A stretch of 64,000 bases of DNA from Crossiella cryophila. GTDB lineage: Bacteria > Actinomycetota > Actinomycetes > Mycobacteriales > Pseudonocardiaceae. The notes under the pieces were generated by a model. It was not told the DNA's origin, did not search any database, and worked only from the letters and a program-made list of their open reading frames with translations. This document shows positions 15,099-22,984 of this stretch, in pieces (within the stretch, counting starts at the first letter, position 1; each line of letters opens with the position of its first letter). Both the position numbers and the translations under genes were made by a program. The DNA lies in contig NZ_JACHMH010000001.1 in NCBI RefSeq assembly GCF_014204915.1, positions 7,403,501-7,467,500 on the forward strand. The letters are read 5' to 3'.

Positions 15099-16379
15099 TC
15101 ATCTCTCCGTGTCAGCTCGTCCGGGCGCCCCGCCGCCCTGGTGCGCGCGAACGCGCTCGGTCAGCAGTGGGATCAGTTCAGCGGGGTAAGGCAGGGTGTC
15201 CAGCTCCTGCCGGAAGCGGGCCGCGCCCTCGCGGAACCCCGGTTCGGTGAGCAGCCGGGACAAGGCCGCCTTGGCCTTCTCCGGGGTGAAGTCCTCGGCG
15301 GCGAGCACCAGCCCGTTGCCGGTGGCGGCCACCCCGCGCGCCACGTTGTGCTCACCCCAGTTGGGCACCGGGCAGAGCAGCTGCGGCACCTCGTGCACGC
15401 CCGCGGTCATCACCGATCCCTCGCCGGCGTGGTTGATGATCACCGCGCAGGTGGGCAGGATCTGACTCAGCGGCACGTAGTCGATGATCCGCAGGTTCTC
15501 CGGCGGGTTCTCGATCGGCTTGGTCTTGTCCAGCGTGACCACCAGCTCGATGTCCAGCTCGCACAGCGTGCGCACGGTGTCCTCGAAGCTGGATCCGCTG
15601 ACGTGGAACAACAACCGGCCACGCCCGGAGGTGCCGAAGGTCATCACCACCCGCGGCCGCGGCGGCGGGGTGGTCGCCCATTCCTGGGTGACCGCGCCAC
15701 CGTTGTAGGGGGCCCAGCGCATCGGCAGGTAGTCGATGTCGGTGGGGATCCGCCAGCCGGCCGGCCGCTGGTCGATGCTGGACTGGCCGAGGATCTGGGT
15801 CTCGCTGAACTCCAGGCCGTAGGGCTCCAGCATCGGGGCCATCATCCAGTCCAGCGAGCCCTCGATGATCATGTCGTCGGTGGGCTCGCGGCGGGAGTAA
15901 CGCTCCCACAGCCAGCCCACGTTGTCCTGGCCCCACAGCAGCCGGGCGTGCGGGATGCCGGTGGCCTCGGCGGCCACCGCGGCCTGGATACAGAGCGGGT
16001 CCCACAGCACCAAGTCCGGCTTCCAGTCCCGGCACAGCGCCACCAGCTCAGGCAGATCGGGCGTGTGCAAGGACAACGCGCCGACCAGGGTCAGCCACGC
16101 CTTGTGCCACGGCTCGTCCTCCTCGCCGCGGATGGCCAGGTCGTTGTCCAGGTCCTCCAGGTCGTGCAGGTTGGCGTTGAACTCCAGCATGGCCTGCATG
16201 CGCTCGTTGTCGCAGGAGCCGAAGGCGATCGCGGGCAGGCCGCTCTGGCCGACCTCGTGCGCCATCGACGGGTGCACCGCCACCCGCACCTCGTGGCACT
16301 GGGCCTGCAACGACCAGGCCAGCGGCACCATCGGGTAGACGTGCGCCGCAGCCGGGAAGCTGACGAAAAGTACCCGCAC
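15099..16379 (-). CDS. Macrolide-type GT1 glycosyltransferase (DesVII/EryCIII/TylM2-like)
   Basis: 426 residues, GTG start 16379 with GGAG 7 nt upstream. GT-B fold enzyme transferring an activated deoxysugar to the macrolide aglycone. The N-terminus MRVLFVSFPAAAHVYPMVPL and the following AWSL and HEVRVA match antibiotic glycosyltransferases, and the C-terminal nucleotide-sugar segment shows INHAGEGSVMTAGVHEVPQ and CPVPNWGEHNVARGV. This group commonly needs a P450-like activator protein, and the gene at 11653-12831 is the only candidate in the window. Its position next to the N-dimethyltransferase suggests it handles the dimethylaminosugar. Confidence 0.92.
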   Translation of the reverse strand: MRVLFVSFPAAAHVYPMVPLAWSLQAQCHEVRVAVHPSMAHEVGQSGLPAIAFGSCDNERMQAMLEFNANLHDLEDLDNDLAIRGEEDEPWHKAWLTLVGALSLHTPDLPELVALCRDWKPDLVLWDPLCIQAAVAAEATGIPHARLLWGQDNVGWLWERYSRREPTDDMIIEGSLDWMMAPMLEPYGLEFSETQILGQSSIDQRPAGWRIPTDIDYLPMRWAPYNGGAVTQEWATTPPPRPRVVMTFGTSGRGRLLFHVSGSSFEDTVRTLCELDIELVVTLDKTKPIENPPENLRIIDYVPLSQILPTCAVIINHAGEGSVMTAGVHEVPQLLCPVPNWGEHNVARGVAATGNGLVLAAEDFTPEKAKAALSRLLTEPGFREGAARFRQELDTLPYPAELIPLLTERVRAHQGGGAPGRADTER

Positions 16380-16403
16380 AGCCGAACTCCGTCCTAAGTA
16401 GAC

Positions 16404-17390
16404 TTACCAGGCCCATGCCTCGGGCCCCGGTCCGCCGTTGCCGACGGGCGGGAAGATCAGTTCCAGCTCTTCCAGCAATGGCGCTGGCAGTTCCAGCTCC
16501 ATCGCGTTGAGCGCGCCGATCAACTGCTCGGCGGTGCGCGGTCCGATCACCGGGGCGGTCACCCCCGGCTGGTTCATCACCCAGGCCATGCCGACCTCGG
16601 CCGGGTCCAGCCCGTGGCTCTCGCACAGCTTCTCGTAGCGGGCGATGGCGTCCCCGTGCTTGGGCATGGCCACCTGCGCCCGGCCCTGCGCGGTCTTGAC
16701 CGCCGAGCCCTCGGCCATCTTGCGCAGCGCGCCGGAGAGCAGCCCGCCGTGCAGTGGCGACCAGGGCAGCACGGCCAGTCCGTACTTCTGCGCGGCCGGG
16801 ATCAGCTCCAGCTCCACCGCCCTGGTGACCAGGTTGTACACACAGCTTTCCGCGACCAGACCGAGGAAATTCCGTTCCCTGGCACTGGCCTGCGCCTCCA
16901 CCAGGTGCCACCCGGCGAAGTTGGACGACCCGACGTAGCGGATTTTCCCTTGCGCCACCAGGTGTTCCATCGCCTGCCACACCTCCTCCCATGGCGCGGA
17001 CCGGTCGATGTGGTGCATGAACAGCACGTCGATCCAGTCGGTGCGCAGCCGCTTGAGGGAGGCTTCGCAGGAGGCGATGATGTTGCGCGCGGACAGCCCG
17101 GAGTCGTTGGGCAGGTCGGTCATCGGGTTGCCGACCTTGGTGGAGAGCACCACCTTCTCCCGGCGCAGCCCGCCGAGCGCGAAGTAGTCGCCGAGCAGCT
17201 CCTCGGTGTAGCCCTTGTGCTTCTGCCAGCCGTAGAGGTTGGCGGTGTCGAGGAAGTTGACCCCGCGCTCCAGCGCCAGGTCGAGCAGCTCCACCGCTTC
17301 CTGCTCGGTGGTGCGCACGCCGAGGTTGAGCGTGCCGAAGCAGATCGGGCTGACCCGCAACGCGGTCCGCCCCAGGGTGGTGTACTCCAT
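16404..17390 (-). CDS. Aldo/keto reductase, NDP-deoxyhexose 2,3-reductase type (EryBII/TylCII-like)
   Basis: 328 residues, ATG 17390 with GAGGAG 7 nt upstream. NADPH-dependent TIM-barrel reductase. Catalytic Asp and Tyr are in FLDTANLYGW near residues 46-54, Lys in STKVG near 84 and His in FMHHIDRS near 124; the C-terminal cofactor-binding part has VIGPRTAEQL. The opening MEYTTLGRTALRVSPICFGT resembles the EryBII/TylCII/AveBVIII group, which completes C-2 deoxygenation by reducing the product of the 2,3-dehydratase encoded at 19604. The general aldo/keto reductase fold is certain and the sugar substrate is inferred from context. Confidence 0.85.
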   Translation of the reverse strand: MEYTTLGRTALRVSPICFGTLNLGVRTTEQEAVELLDLALERGVNFLDTANLYGWQKHKGYTEELLGDYFALGGLRREKVVLSTKVGNPMTDLPNDSGLSARNIIASCEASLKRLRTDWIDVLFMHHIDRSAPWEEVWQAMEHLVAQGKIRYVGSSNFAGWHLVEAQASARERNFLGLVAESCVYNLVTRAVELELIPAAQKYGLAVLPWSPLHGGLLSGALRKMAEGSAVKTAQGRAQVAMPKHGDAIARYEKLCESHGLDPAEVGMAWVMNQPGVTAPVIGPRTAEQLIGALNAMELELPAPLLEELELIFPPVGNGGPGPEAWAW

Positions 17391-17413
17391 CGCTGGTCTC
17401 CTCGGCCGGGCGA

Positions 17414-18826
17414 TCAGTGGGGGGACCGCAGGGCCTGCGGCGCCGGTTCCAGTTCGCCGTTGACCAGTTCCATGATCAGGTCGGCGCCACGCTCCCGCCC
17501 ACCGGCGGCCTGCTGGACCGCGGCAATGCGCTCCGCGGCCTGCCGGAAGGAGGGCTCGGTGAGCACCCTGGTCAGCTTCGCGGCGATGTCCTCGGGTTCG
17601 ATCAGGTGCGGCCGGTTGACCGTCAGGCTCAGCCCGAAGGACTCCCCGCGCCGCGCGATGTCATGGCAGTCGGCGAACATCGGCCGGGTCACCATCGGCT
17701 TGCCGAAGTACAGACTCTCGTGGAACCCATTGCTACCCGCATGCGTGAAGAACACCTTCACACTAGGGTGCGCCAACACATCAAACTGCGAAGGCAACCA
17801 GGACTCCACCCGCAAGTTGGGCGGCAACTCCGCAGCGGGCGGCAACAACTCATGCCGCTCCTTGGGCAAGTTCCACAACACATGGTGGCGACCGTTCAGC
17901 TTCCTCGCCACCTCCACAATCCCGGCAACCTCATCCCGGCTGAGCCGCTGCAACGTCCCCAACCCGATGTACACCACCGAATCGTGCGCATCCAGCCACT
18001 CACTCACCGGATTCGCCCCCGGCGCCTCCGGCAACGGCGGCACCATGGCCCCCGTCAACCGCAACCCCTCCGGCCGAGGAAACGGAAAGTCCACCTCCGC
18101 CACCGAGAACGCCATCACGAACTTGGACTCGGTGACCTGTCCGTCCGCCCGGGTGTCCTCCCGCCGGATCCCCGCCTCCTGCTGGAGTTTCACGTACTCC
18201 GTCAGGTGCGGCCGCATCTTCTTGCCCATGTACATGGCCAACGTCCGCAACCCGAAGAACAAGTTCTGCAACTTCTGCAGCGGGTTCATCGGGAACGGCA
18301 ACCCCGTGTTGGGCCGAGGGAAGTGCTTCGGCAGGTGCGACTTGGCCATCAACGGCACCCACGACGCGTACGAGTGACTGGGCAGGAACGGCAACGTGGC
18401 CACAAACGGAATCTTCCGCGCGATGGCGAGAGCATGCGCGAACCCACTGGCGCTCTCGATCACCATCAACGCCGGCTTCAGCTCATCCACCGCGGCCGTA
18501 AGCCGCCGATACTCCTCAGCCATCAACTTAGGCTGCATGACCATCTGCAAAGATTCCCGATGCGAAACAAACTTGGACCGACTCGCGAACCGCGAGTAAG
18601 CCGCATCATCCATAGTCGACAGCGACAACTCCGGCGGCCCAGCCCCCAACGAGACGAACTTCAGCCCCCGCCCCTCGATCTGCTCCCGCCGAGTCTCATC
18701 AGTCGCGTACCAGACCTCCGGCACCCCCCGGTCGACCAACTCACCGGCCAGCACCAGCATCGGGTTGAGCAACCCACTCTCCGGCCTGCTCACGAACAGG
18801 ATCGGCCGCCGGTCGTCCGCACTCAT
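17414..18826 (-). CDS. Second GT1-family glycosyltransferase (UGT/MGT-like)
   Basis: 470 residues from ATG 18826 with GGAAGG about 9 nt upstream. GT-B transferase with the C-terminal donor-site motif FFTHAGSNGFHESLYFGKP followed by MVTRPMFADCHDIARR. It is clearly different from the DesVII-like enzyme and lacks its hallmark segments, so a second sugar or a different acceptor position (or self-resistance glycosylation, as in the MGT family) is likely. Codon use changes inside the gene: up to about 17720 it looks like its neighbours, while from there to the start Leu is often TTG and third-base G is preferred. The gap upstream is the repeat-rich 18827-19603 region. Confidence 0.88.
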   Translation of the reverse strand: MSADDRRPILFVSRPESGLLNPMLVLAGELVDRGVPEVWYATDETRREQIEGRGLKFVSLGAGPPELSLSTMDDAAYSRFASRSKFVSHRESLQMVMQPKLMAEEYRRLTAAVDELKPALMVIESASGFAHALAIARKIPFVATLPFLPSHSYASWVPLMAKSHLPKHFPRPNTGLPFPMNPLQKLQNLFFGLRTLAMYMGKKMRPHLTEYVKLQQEAGIRREDTRADGQVTESKFVMAFSVAEVDFPFPRPEGLRLTGAMVPPLPEAPGANPVSEWLDAHDSVVYIGLGTLQRLSRDEVAGIVEVARKLNGRHHVLWNLPKERHELLPPAAELPPNLRVESWLPSQFDVLAHPSVKVFFTHAGSNGFHESLYFGKPMVTRPMFADCHDIARRGESFGLSLTVNRPHLIEPEDIAAKLTRVLTEPSFRQAAERIAAVQQAAGGRERGADLIMELVNGELEPAPQALRSPH

Positions 18827-18912
18827 CCCCAGCACCTTCCGGAAGACAACACAGGTACCTTTCTCACACACCCCGCACCCGGTTTTCCCCAGTAACCACC
18901 CCCCTGACCCGA

Positions 18913-19183
18913 GTGTTTGCCAGCTCGGGACGCCACGTGGGCGGTTGTGGCCAGGCGGGGAGCCAGGCGAAGCCCAGAGGCGGACACCCAGGCAGCTCCA
19001 GGCGACCCACGTGCGACAACGGCCAACACGGCGTACAAGAACGGCCAACACACCGTCCCATTCCGGCCAACACACCGTCCACAACGGCCAACACACCGAC
19101 GAGGGGTTCACCCCACCGGCGTGTTGGCCGTTGTCGTACGGTGTGTTGGCCGTTGTTGTACGGGTTGTTGGCCGTTGTGGGCG
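18913..19183. repeat. Intergenic 20-bp repeat cluster B (inverted copies first, then forward)
   Basis: A degenerate forward copy at 18913-18932 is followed by inverted copies at 19011-19029, 19032-19051, 19054-19073 and 19076-19094 and forward copies at 19121-19140, 19143-19162 and 19164-19183. The order (inverted then forward) is opposite to clusters A and C. GGCCAACAC is kept in all four inverted copies, while the outer half varies. The fourth inverted and first forward copies can pair around a 26-nt loop. Confidence 0.9.
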
Positions 19184-19280
19184 GGCGGAGCCCGGAGCGG
19201 TGAGCGTTGGGGGCAAGCGGGCGAAGCCCGGGAACGCTGCGGCTAGGCGGTTCCCACAAGCCGCGACCGGGCGAAGCCCG
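19182..19280. repeat. Three GCGAAGC-class mini-hairpins
   Basis: CGGGCGGAGCCCG (19182-19194), CGGGCGAAGCCCG (19218-19230) and CGGGCGAAGCCCG (19268-19280) each form a 5-bp stem with a GGA or GAA triloop. The core GCGAAGC is a DNA hairpin known to be exceptionally stable for its size. A degenerate relative is at 18964-18975. They lie between repeat cluster B and the inverted repeat. Confidence 0.7.
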
Positions 19281-19319
19281 AACACCAACAGACGGGGTGG
19301 CTTTTCAAACATCTCCCGA

Positions 19320-19470
19320 GCGGTTCCCCATCCCCGTCAGCCTGGAGAGGACACACCGCATCCCGGGTGCGCAGACCGCAACCCGCCGCAGCCCTAGCCT
19401 CTCAACCGCAACGGTCTGTGCGCCCGGGATGTGGTTTGGTATCGGAAGGCTGACGGGGATGGGGAACCGC
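19320..19470. repeat. 151-bp interrupted inverted repeat, MITE-like
   Basis: The outer arms 19320-19343 and 19447-19470 are 24-bp perfect reverse complements. Inner arms 19355-19378 and 19412-19435 pair with about three mismatches, separated from the outer arms by unmatched 11-nt stretches. The centre (19379-19411) is unpaired. No gene is inside and no transposase is nearby. No obvious target-site duplication was seen. Confidence 0.85.
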
Positions 19471-19603
19471 ACACGAGCACTGCTCTCTGCCCTTGACTTT
19501 GAACCTCCCCCCATCCTTTGATTCCTGCCCGTCCGGCGAGGACGCCCTTGATCTTGATCTTCCGCTCGTGCCCCACAACACCCAACCCGCCAACCAAAGA
19601 ACC

Positions 19604-21043
19604 TCAGCGCAAGCCGCGAAGACAGGCGAACAGACTCCGAGCCTCAACGTTCACATACCGACTGTGCTGCAACAACCCATTGATCTGGTGCAAGGTCAAC
19701 CACCGATAATCCGGCAGCCCCTCCCCCCCAAAATCCTCCGGCACCTCCACGATCACATACCGATTCCGCGCATGATAGAACCGCCCACCCTCCTCCGACA
19801 GCACCGTGTCAAATAGCACCCGCCGAGGATCGGCCTTCAGCACATAATCCAAAAACGGCGGCTGAGCATGCTCCATCCCCAGCTTCGTATAAGTATCCGG
19901 ACTGCACTGCACAGTGGAAGCCAGCTCCACCACATCCAGATACCCCGGCTCAACCCGGGCGTTCACCAGCGCGTGCAGCACCCCGTCCACGTTCTTCACC
20001 AGCAACGCCACCATCCCCAGCCCATGCGGCTGGATCAACGGCTGCGTCCACCCCGACACCTCACGGCTGTTCGTCTTGACCCGCACCGCCACCACGCTGA
20101 AGTACGCGCCGCTCTCGTGCTGGATCTCATGACTCGTCCGCCGCCAGTGTTCCACCGCGTGCAACGGAATCAGCTCAGTGCTCAGCTGCGTCTCGGAATG
20201 CCGGGACGTGATCCAGCTCAGCACCTCCGCGGGCGAGAACATGCTGCCTGCAAAGGGATCACACGAGCGGGCGATCGCGGAGGCCAGGCCGTCGCCGACC
20301 CTGTCGTTGCCGCCCTCGAAGCCGGAAGGCATGCAGGACAACACAGTCCGCGCGTCCATGTTCACGAAGTCGTCCTCGGCCAGCAGCTGGTTGAGCTGGC
20401 CGAGGGTCACCCAGGCGAAGTCGTCGAGGACCTCGACCTCCTCGTCCACCTCCACGATCATGTTCCGGTTCCGCTTGCGGTAGAACCAGGATCCCTGCTC
20501 GGACTGCAGGACATCGGCCAGCACGCGGTGGCGGGCGAAGTCGCGGAAGTAGTCGAGATACGGCACTGACGCGCCGCCGTGTGCCTTGGTGTAGTTGCTC
20601 CTGGTGGCCTGCACGGTCGGGGACAGCTGCACGCCATTGACGTTGCCCGGCTCGGCTTTCGCCTGCATCAGGCAGTGCAGCACCCCGTCGATCTCCTTGA
20701 CCAGGATGCCCAGGATGCCGATCTCGGGCTGGTTGATGATCGGCTGGGTCCAGGTCGGGATCGGGCCGGAGTTGGTCTCCACCTTCAATCCGCACACGCT
20801 GAAGAACCGGCCGGTGTCATGGCCGAGGTCGCCACTGTCGGGGTTGAACGCCCAGCGGTCCATCTCGTCGAAGGCGATCAGTTCGACCTCATGGGTCTGC
20901 ACCAGACCGCGTTCGTACACCCAGTCACGCACATCGGTCGGCGAGGAAGCGGTACCCGCCACCTCACCGGCCGAGCGCGCCAGCCGATGGCGCAGGATCT
21001 GGTCTGGCTTGCGGAGTGCCGGGGTCCCGGTTCCACTGCTCAT
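19604..21043 (-). CDS. NDP-hexose 2,3-dehydratase (EryBVI/TylCVI/SpnO family)
   Basis: 479 residues from ATG 21043, chosen because GAGGAG lies 5 nt upstream; ATG 21061 is in frame. The protein is two tandem homologous halves, as in the family: WTQPIINQPEIGILGILVK / VDEEVEV in the first half echo WTQPLIQPHGLGMVALLVK / VEVPEDF in the second, and FAWVTLGQLNQLL echoes YRWLTLHQINGLL. The enzyme removes the C-2 hydroxyl of dTDP-4-keto-6-deoxyglucose, the first step to 2-deoxysugars, and works with the reductase at 16404. The codon style shifts near 20240, with the C-terminal half richer in TTG and other G-ending codons. Confidence 0.92.
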   Translation of the reverse strand: MSSGTGTPALRKPDQILRHRLARSAGEVAGTASSPTDVRDWVYERGLVQTHEVELIAFDEMDRWAFNPDSGDLGHDTGRFFSVCGLKVETNSGPIPTWTQPIINQPEIGILGILVKEIDGVLHCLMQAKAEPGNVNGVQLSPTVQATRSNYTKAHGGASVPYLDYFRDFARHRVLADVLQSEQGSWFYRKRNRNMIVEVDEEVEVLDDFAWVTLGQLNQLLAEDDFVNMDARTVLSCMPSGFEGGNDRVGDGLASAIARSCDPFAGSMFSPAEVLSWITSRHSETQLSTELIPLHAVEHWRRTSHEIQHESGAYFSVVAVRVKTNSREVSGWTQPLIQPHGLGMVALLVKNVDGVLHALVNARVEPGYLDVVELASTVQCSPDTYTKLGMEHAQPPFLDYVLKADPRRVLFDTVLSEEGGRFYHARNRYVIVEVPEDFGGEGLPDYRWLTLHQINGLLQHSRYVNVEARSLFACLRGLR

Positions 21044-21097
21044 AACGGCTCCTCGCGCCATCGGCTGCTTCCTACTGCCGTTGGTACACGTGCGGGT

Positions 21098-21113
21098 GTA
21101 GGGACTTCCCCAG
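21098..21113. promoter_or_regulatory. Candidate PAS-LuxR operator upstream of the 2,3-dehydratase
   Basis: GTAGGGACTTCCCCAG matches CTVGGGAWWTCCCBAG at 14 of 16 positions. It lies 55-70 bp before the dehydratase start, inside the short gap after the asparagine-synthase-like gene, so the sugar genes may have their own promoter here. Confidence 0.55.
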
Positions 21114-21136
21114 AGTTCCCCGCACGGGCCCGGTGA

Positions 21137-22984
21137 TCAGCCCAGATCAAGCCTTGGGCGGTAGATGTCGAGCCAGGTGGCCACGTCGATGGCGCGGTCC
21201 AGGTTCTCCCGCACCACCTCCGGCATGCCGACCGGATCCATCGCCACCGTCTCCTCCATCCACTTCCGGTTCATGATCGAGAACACCGGGTGGTTGTCGG
21301 CGGCGAGGAACTCCTTGGCCATCCGCTGCAACTCCGCGGCGTAGCGCGGATCCTGGGTGGCCGGGTACGGGCTCTTGACCCGCTCGGCCACGCTGGCGGG
21401 CAGCAGCGGGCCGGTGGCCGCGCGCAGCAGGCTCTTCTCCCGGCCGTCGAAGGTCATCATCTCCCACGGCACGTTGTAGACGTACTCGACCAGCCGGTGG
21501 TCGCAGAAGGGCACCCGCACCTCCAGGCCCACCGCCATGCTGATCCGGTCCTTGCGGTCCAGCAGCAACGGCAGGAACCGGGTCAGGTGCAGGTACTTGA
21601 GCACCCGGGTGGCGTGCTCCTCGTCGGACTCGCCCTCGAGCCGGTCCACCTCGGCGATGGCGACCTGGTACTGGTCCTGGATGTAGGTCTCCATGTCCAG
21701 CGCCGCGGACAGGTCGTCGTTGAGGACCTCGTCGACCTCGGCCTCCTCCAGCATCTCCACCAGCGGCACCATCCACGGGAAGATCTCGGCCTCGCGGATG
21801 GCCGGCACGTGGAACCACGGGTAGCCGGCGAAGACCTCGTCCGCGCCCTCACCGGAGAGCGCGACGGTGGAGCGTTCCTTGATCGCCTTGAACAGCAGGT
21901 ACAGCGAGACGTCCACATCGGCGATGCCGATCGGGAAACCGCGGGCGGCCACCACCGAGGAGCGGGTCTCCGCATCCAGCATGGCGTCCGGGGACAGCAC
22001 GATGGCCTGGTGCTCGGAGTTGACGTGCTCGGCCACGGCCTGGGCGTAGGGCGCGTCCGGGGTGCCGCGCATGGTGTCGGCCTGGAAGTTCTCGGTCAGC
22101 CCGGTGAAGTCCACGGTGAAGCTGCGGGCCCGCTCGCCCTGCCCGGCCAGTTCGCGCGCGGCCACCGCGGTCAGCGAGCTGGAGTCCAGCCCGCCGGAGA
22201 GCAGCACGCACCGCGGCACGTCGGCCACCAGCTGGTCGCGGGTGATCTCGCTGATCAGGTCGTGGATCTCGGCGATGGTGGTCTCGAGATCCGCGGTGTG
22301 CTCGCGCGGGGTGAGCCGCCAGTAGATCCGCTCGCGCTGCCCGTCCCGGTCGAACTCGACCAGACCGCCCGGCCGGACCTCGTGCATCCCGGTCCACACA
22401 CCGTGTCCCGGCGTCTTGCAGGCGCCGAACATCTCGCGCAGGCCCACCAGGTTCAGCACCGCCTCGGCGTCGGGGTGCGCCAGGATCGCCCTGGGCTCGG
22501 AGCCGAAGAGCACCCCGTCCTGGGTCGGGTAGAAGTACAGCGGCTTGATGCCCAGCCGGTCGCGGATGAGGACCAGCTTGTCCACCCGGCCGTCCCAGAT
22601 CGCGAAGGCGTACATGCCATGCAGCTTCTCGGCGAAGTCGGTGCCCCACTCGAGGTAGCCGCGCAGCACCACCTCGGTGTCGCTGGTGGTGCCGAACTCG
22701 TGGCCGAGCGCGCGTAACTCCTCGCGCAGCACGGCGAAGTTGTAGACCTCGCCGCTGTAGGTCAGCGCGATCTCACCCTCGGGGGTCTCCAGCGTCATCG
22801 GCTGCACGCCACCGGCCAGGTCGATGATCGCCAGCCGGCGGTGGCCGAGCGCGACGTGCTCGCGCACCCACACGCCGCCGTCGTCGGGTCCGCGGCACCA
22901 CATCGTGTCGGTCATGGCGTCCAGGACCGCCCGGTCCTGGTTCAGGTCACGGTTGAACGCGAGCCAACCGGTAATTCCGCACAT
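21137..22984 (-). CDS. Asparagine-synthase-like glutamine amidotransferase
   Basis: 615 residues beginning MCGITGW, so the N-terminal nucleophile Cys2 of class II (Ntn) glutaminases is present. The second domain has the ATP pyrophosphatase loop LLSGGLDSSS near residue 250 and SGEGADEVFAGY near 370. Full length for AsnB. It would adenylate a carboxylate and convert it to an amide with ammonia from glutamine. Position between a sugar gene and the cluster regulators, and an operator-like site 211 bp upstream, make a role in antibiotic tailoring (amidation of a carboxyl on starter, side chain or finished polyketide) more likely than amino acid supply; this is inference. Confidence 0.9.
   Translation of the reverse strand: MCGITGWLAFNRDLNQDRAVLDAMTDTMWCRGPDDGGVWVREHVALGHRRLAIIDLAGGVQPMTLETPEGEIALTYSGEVYNFAVLREELRALGHEFGTTSDTEVVLRGYLEWGTDFAEKLHGMYAFAIWDGRVDKLVLIRDRLGIKPLYFYPTQDGVLFGSEPRAILAHPDAEAVLNLVGLREMFGACKTPGHGVWTGMHEVRPGGLVEFDRDGQRERIYWRLTPREHTADLETTIAEIHDLISEITRDQLVADVPRCVLLSGGLDSSSLTAVAARELAGQGERARSFTVDFTGLTENFQADTMRGTPDAPYAQAVAEHVNSEHQAIVLSPDAMLDAETRSSVVAARGFPIGIADVDVSLYLLFKAIKERSTVALSGEGADEVFAGYPWFHVPAIREAEIFPWMVPLVEMLEEAEVDEVLNDDLSAALDMETYIQDQYQVAIAEVDRLEGESDEEHATRVLKYLHLTRFLPLLLDRKDRISMAVGLEVRVPFCDHRLVEYVYNVPWEMMTFDGREKSLLRAATGPLLPASVAERVKSPYPATQDPRYAAELQRMAKEFLAADNHPVFSIMNRKWMEETVAMDPVGMPEVVRENLDRAIDVATWLDIYRPRLDLG

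Larger units (their letters stand above)
18827..19603. other. 777-bp gene-free, repeat-rich gap
   Basis: No credible gene is visible on either strand; reading frames here are made of repeat units. From left to right it holds a possible half-site resembling the PAS-LuxR box (18877-18892, CTGGGGAAAACC on the minus strand) just upstream of the glycosyltransferase, repeat cluster B, three GCGAAGC-type mini-hairpins, a 151-bp inverted repeat and then about 130 bp of unremarkable sequence before the 2,3-dehydratase stop. Confidence 0.8.

Noticed and set aside
18913-19183. Small proteins rich in NGQH/ANTPY-type repeats
   Set aside because: These translations simply read through the 20-bp repeat units in several frames; no start site or codon bias supports expression.
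21137-22984. Glutarimide polyketide cluster based on the amidotransferase
   Set aside because: Glutarimide synthases known to me are AT-less with trans-acting AT; this PKS has integrated AT domains.
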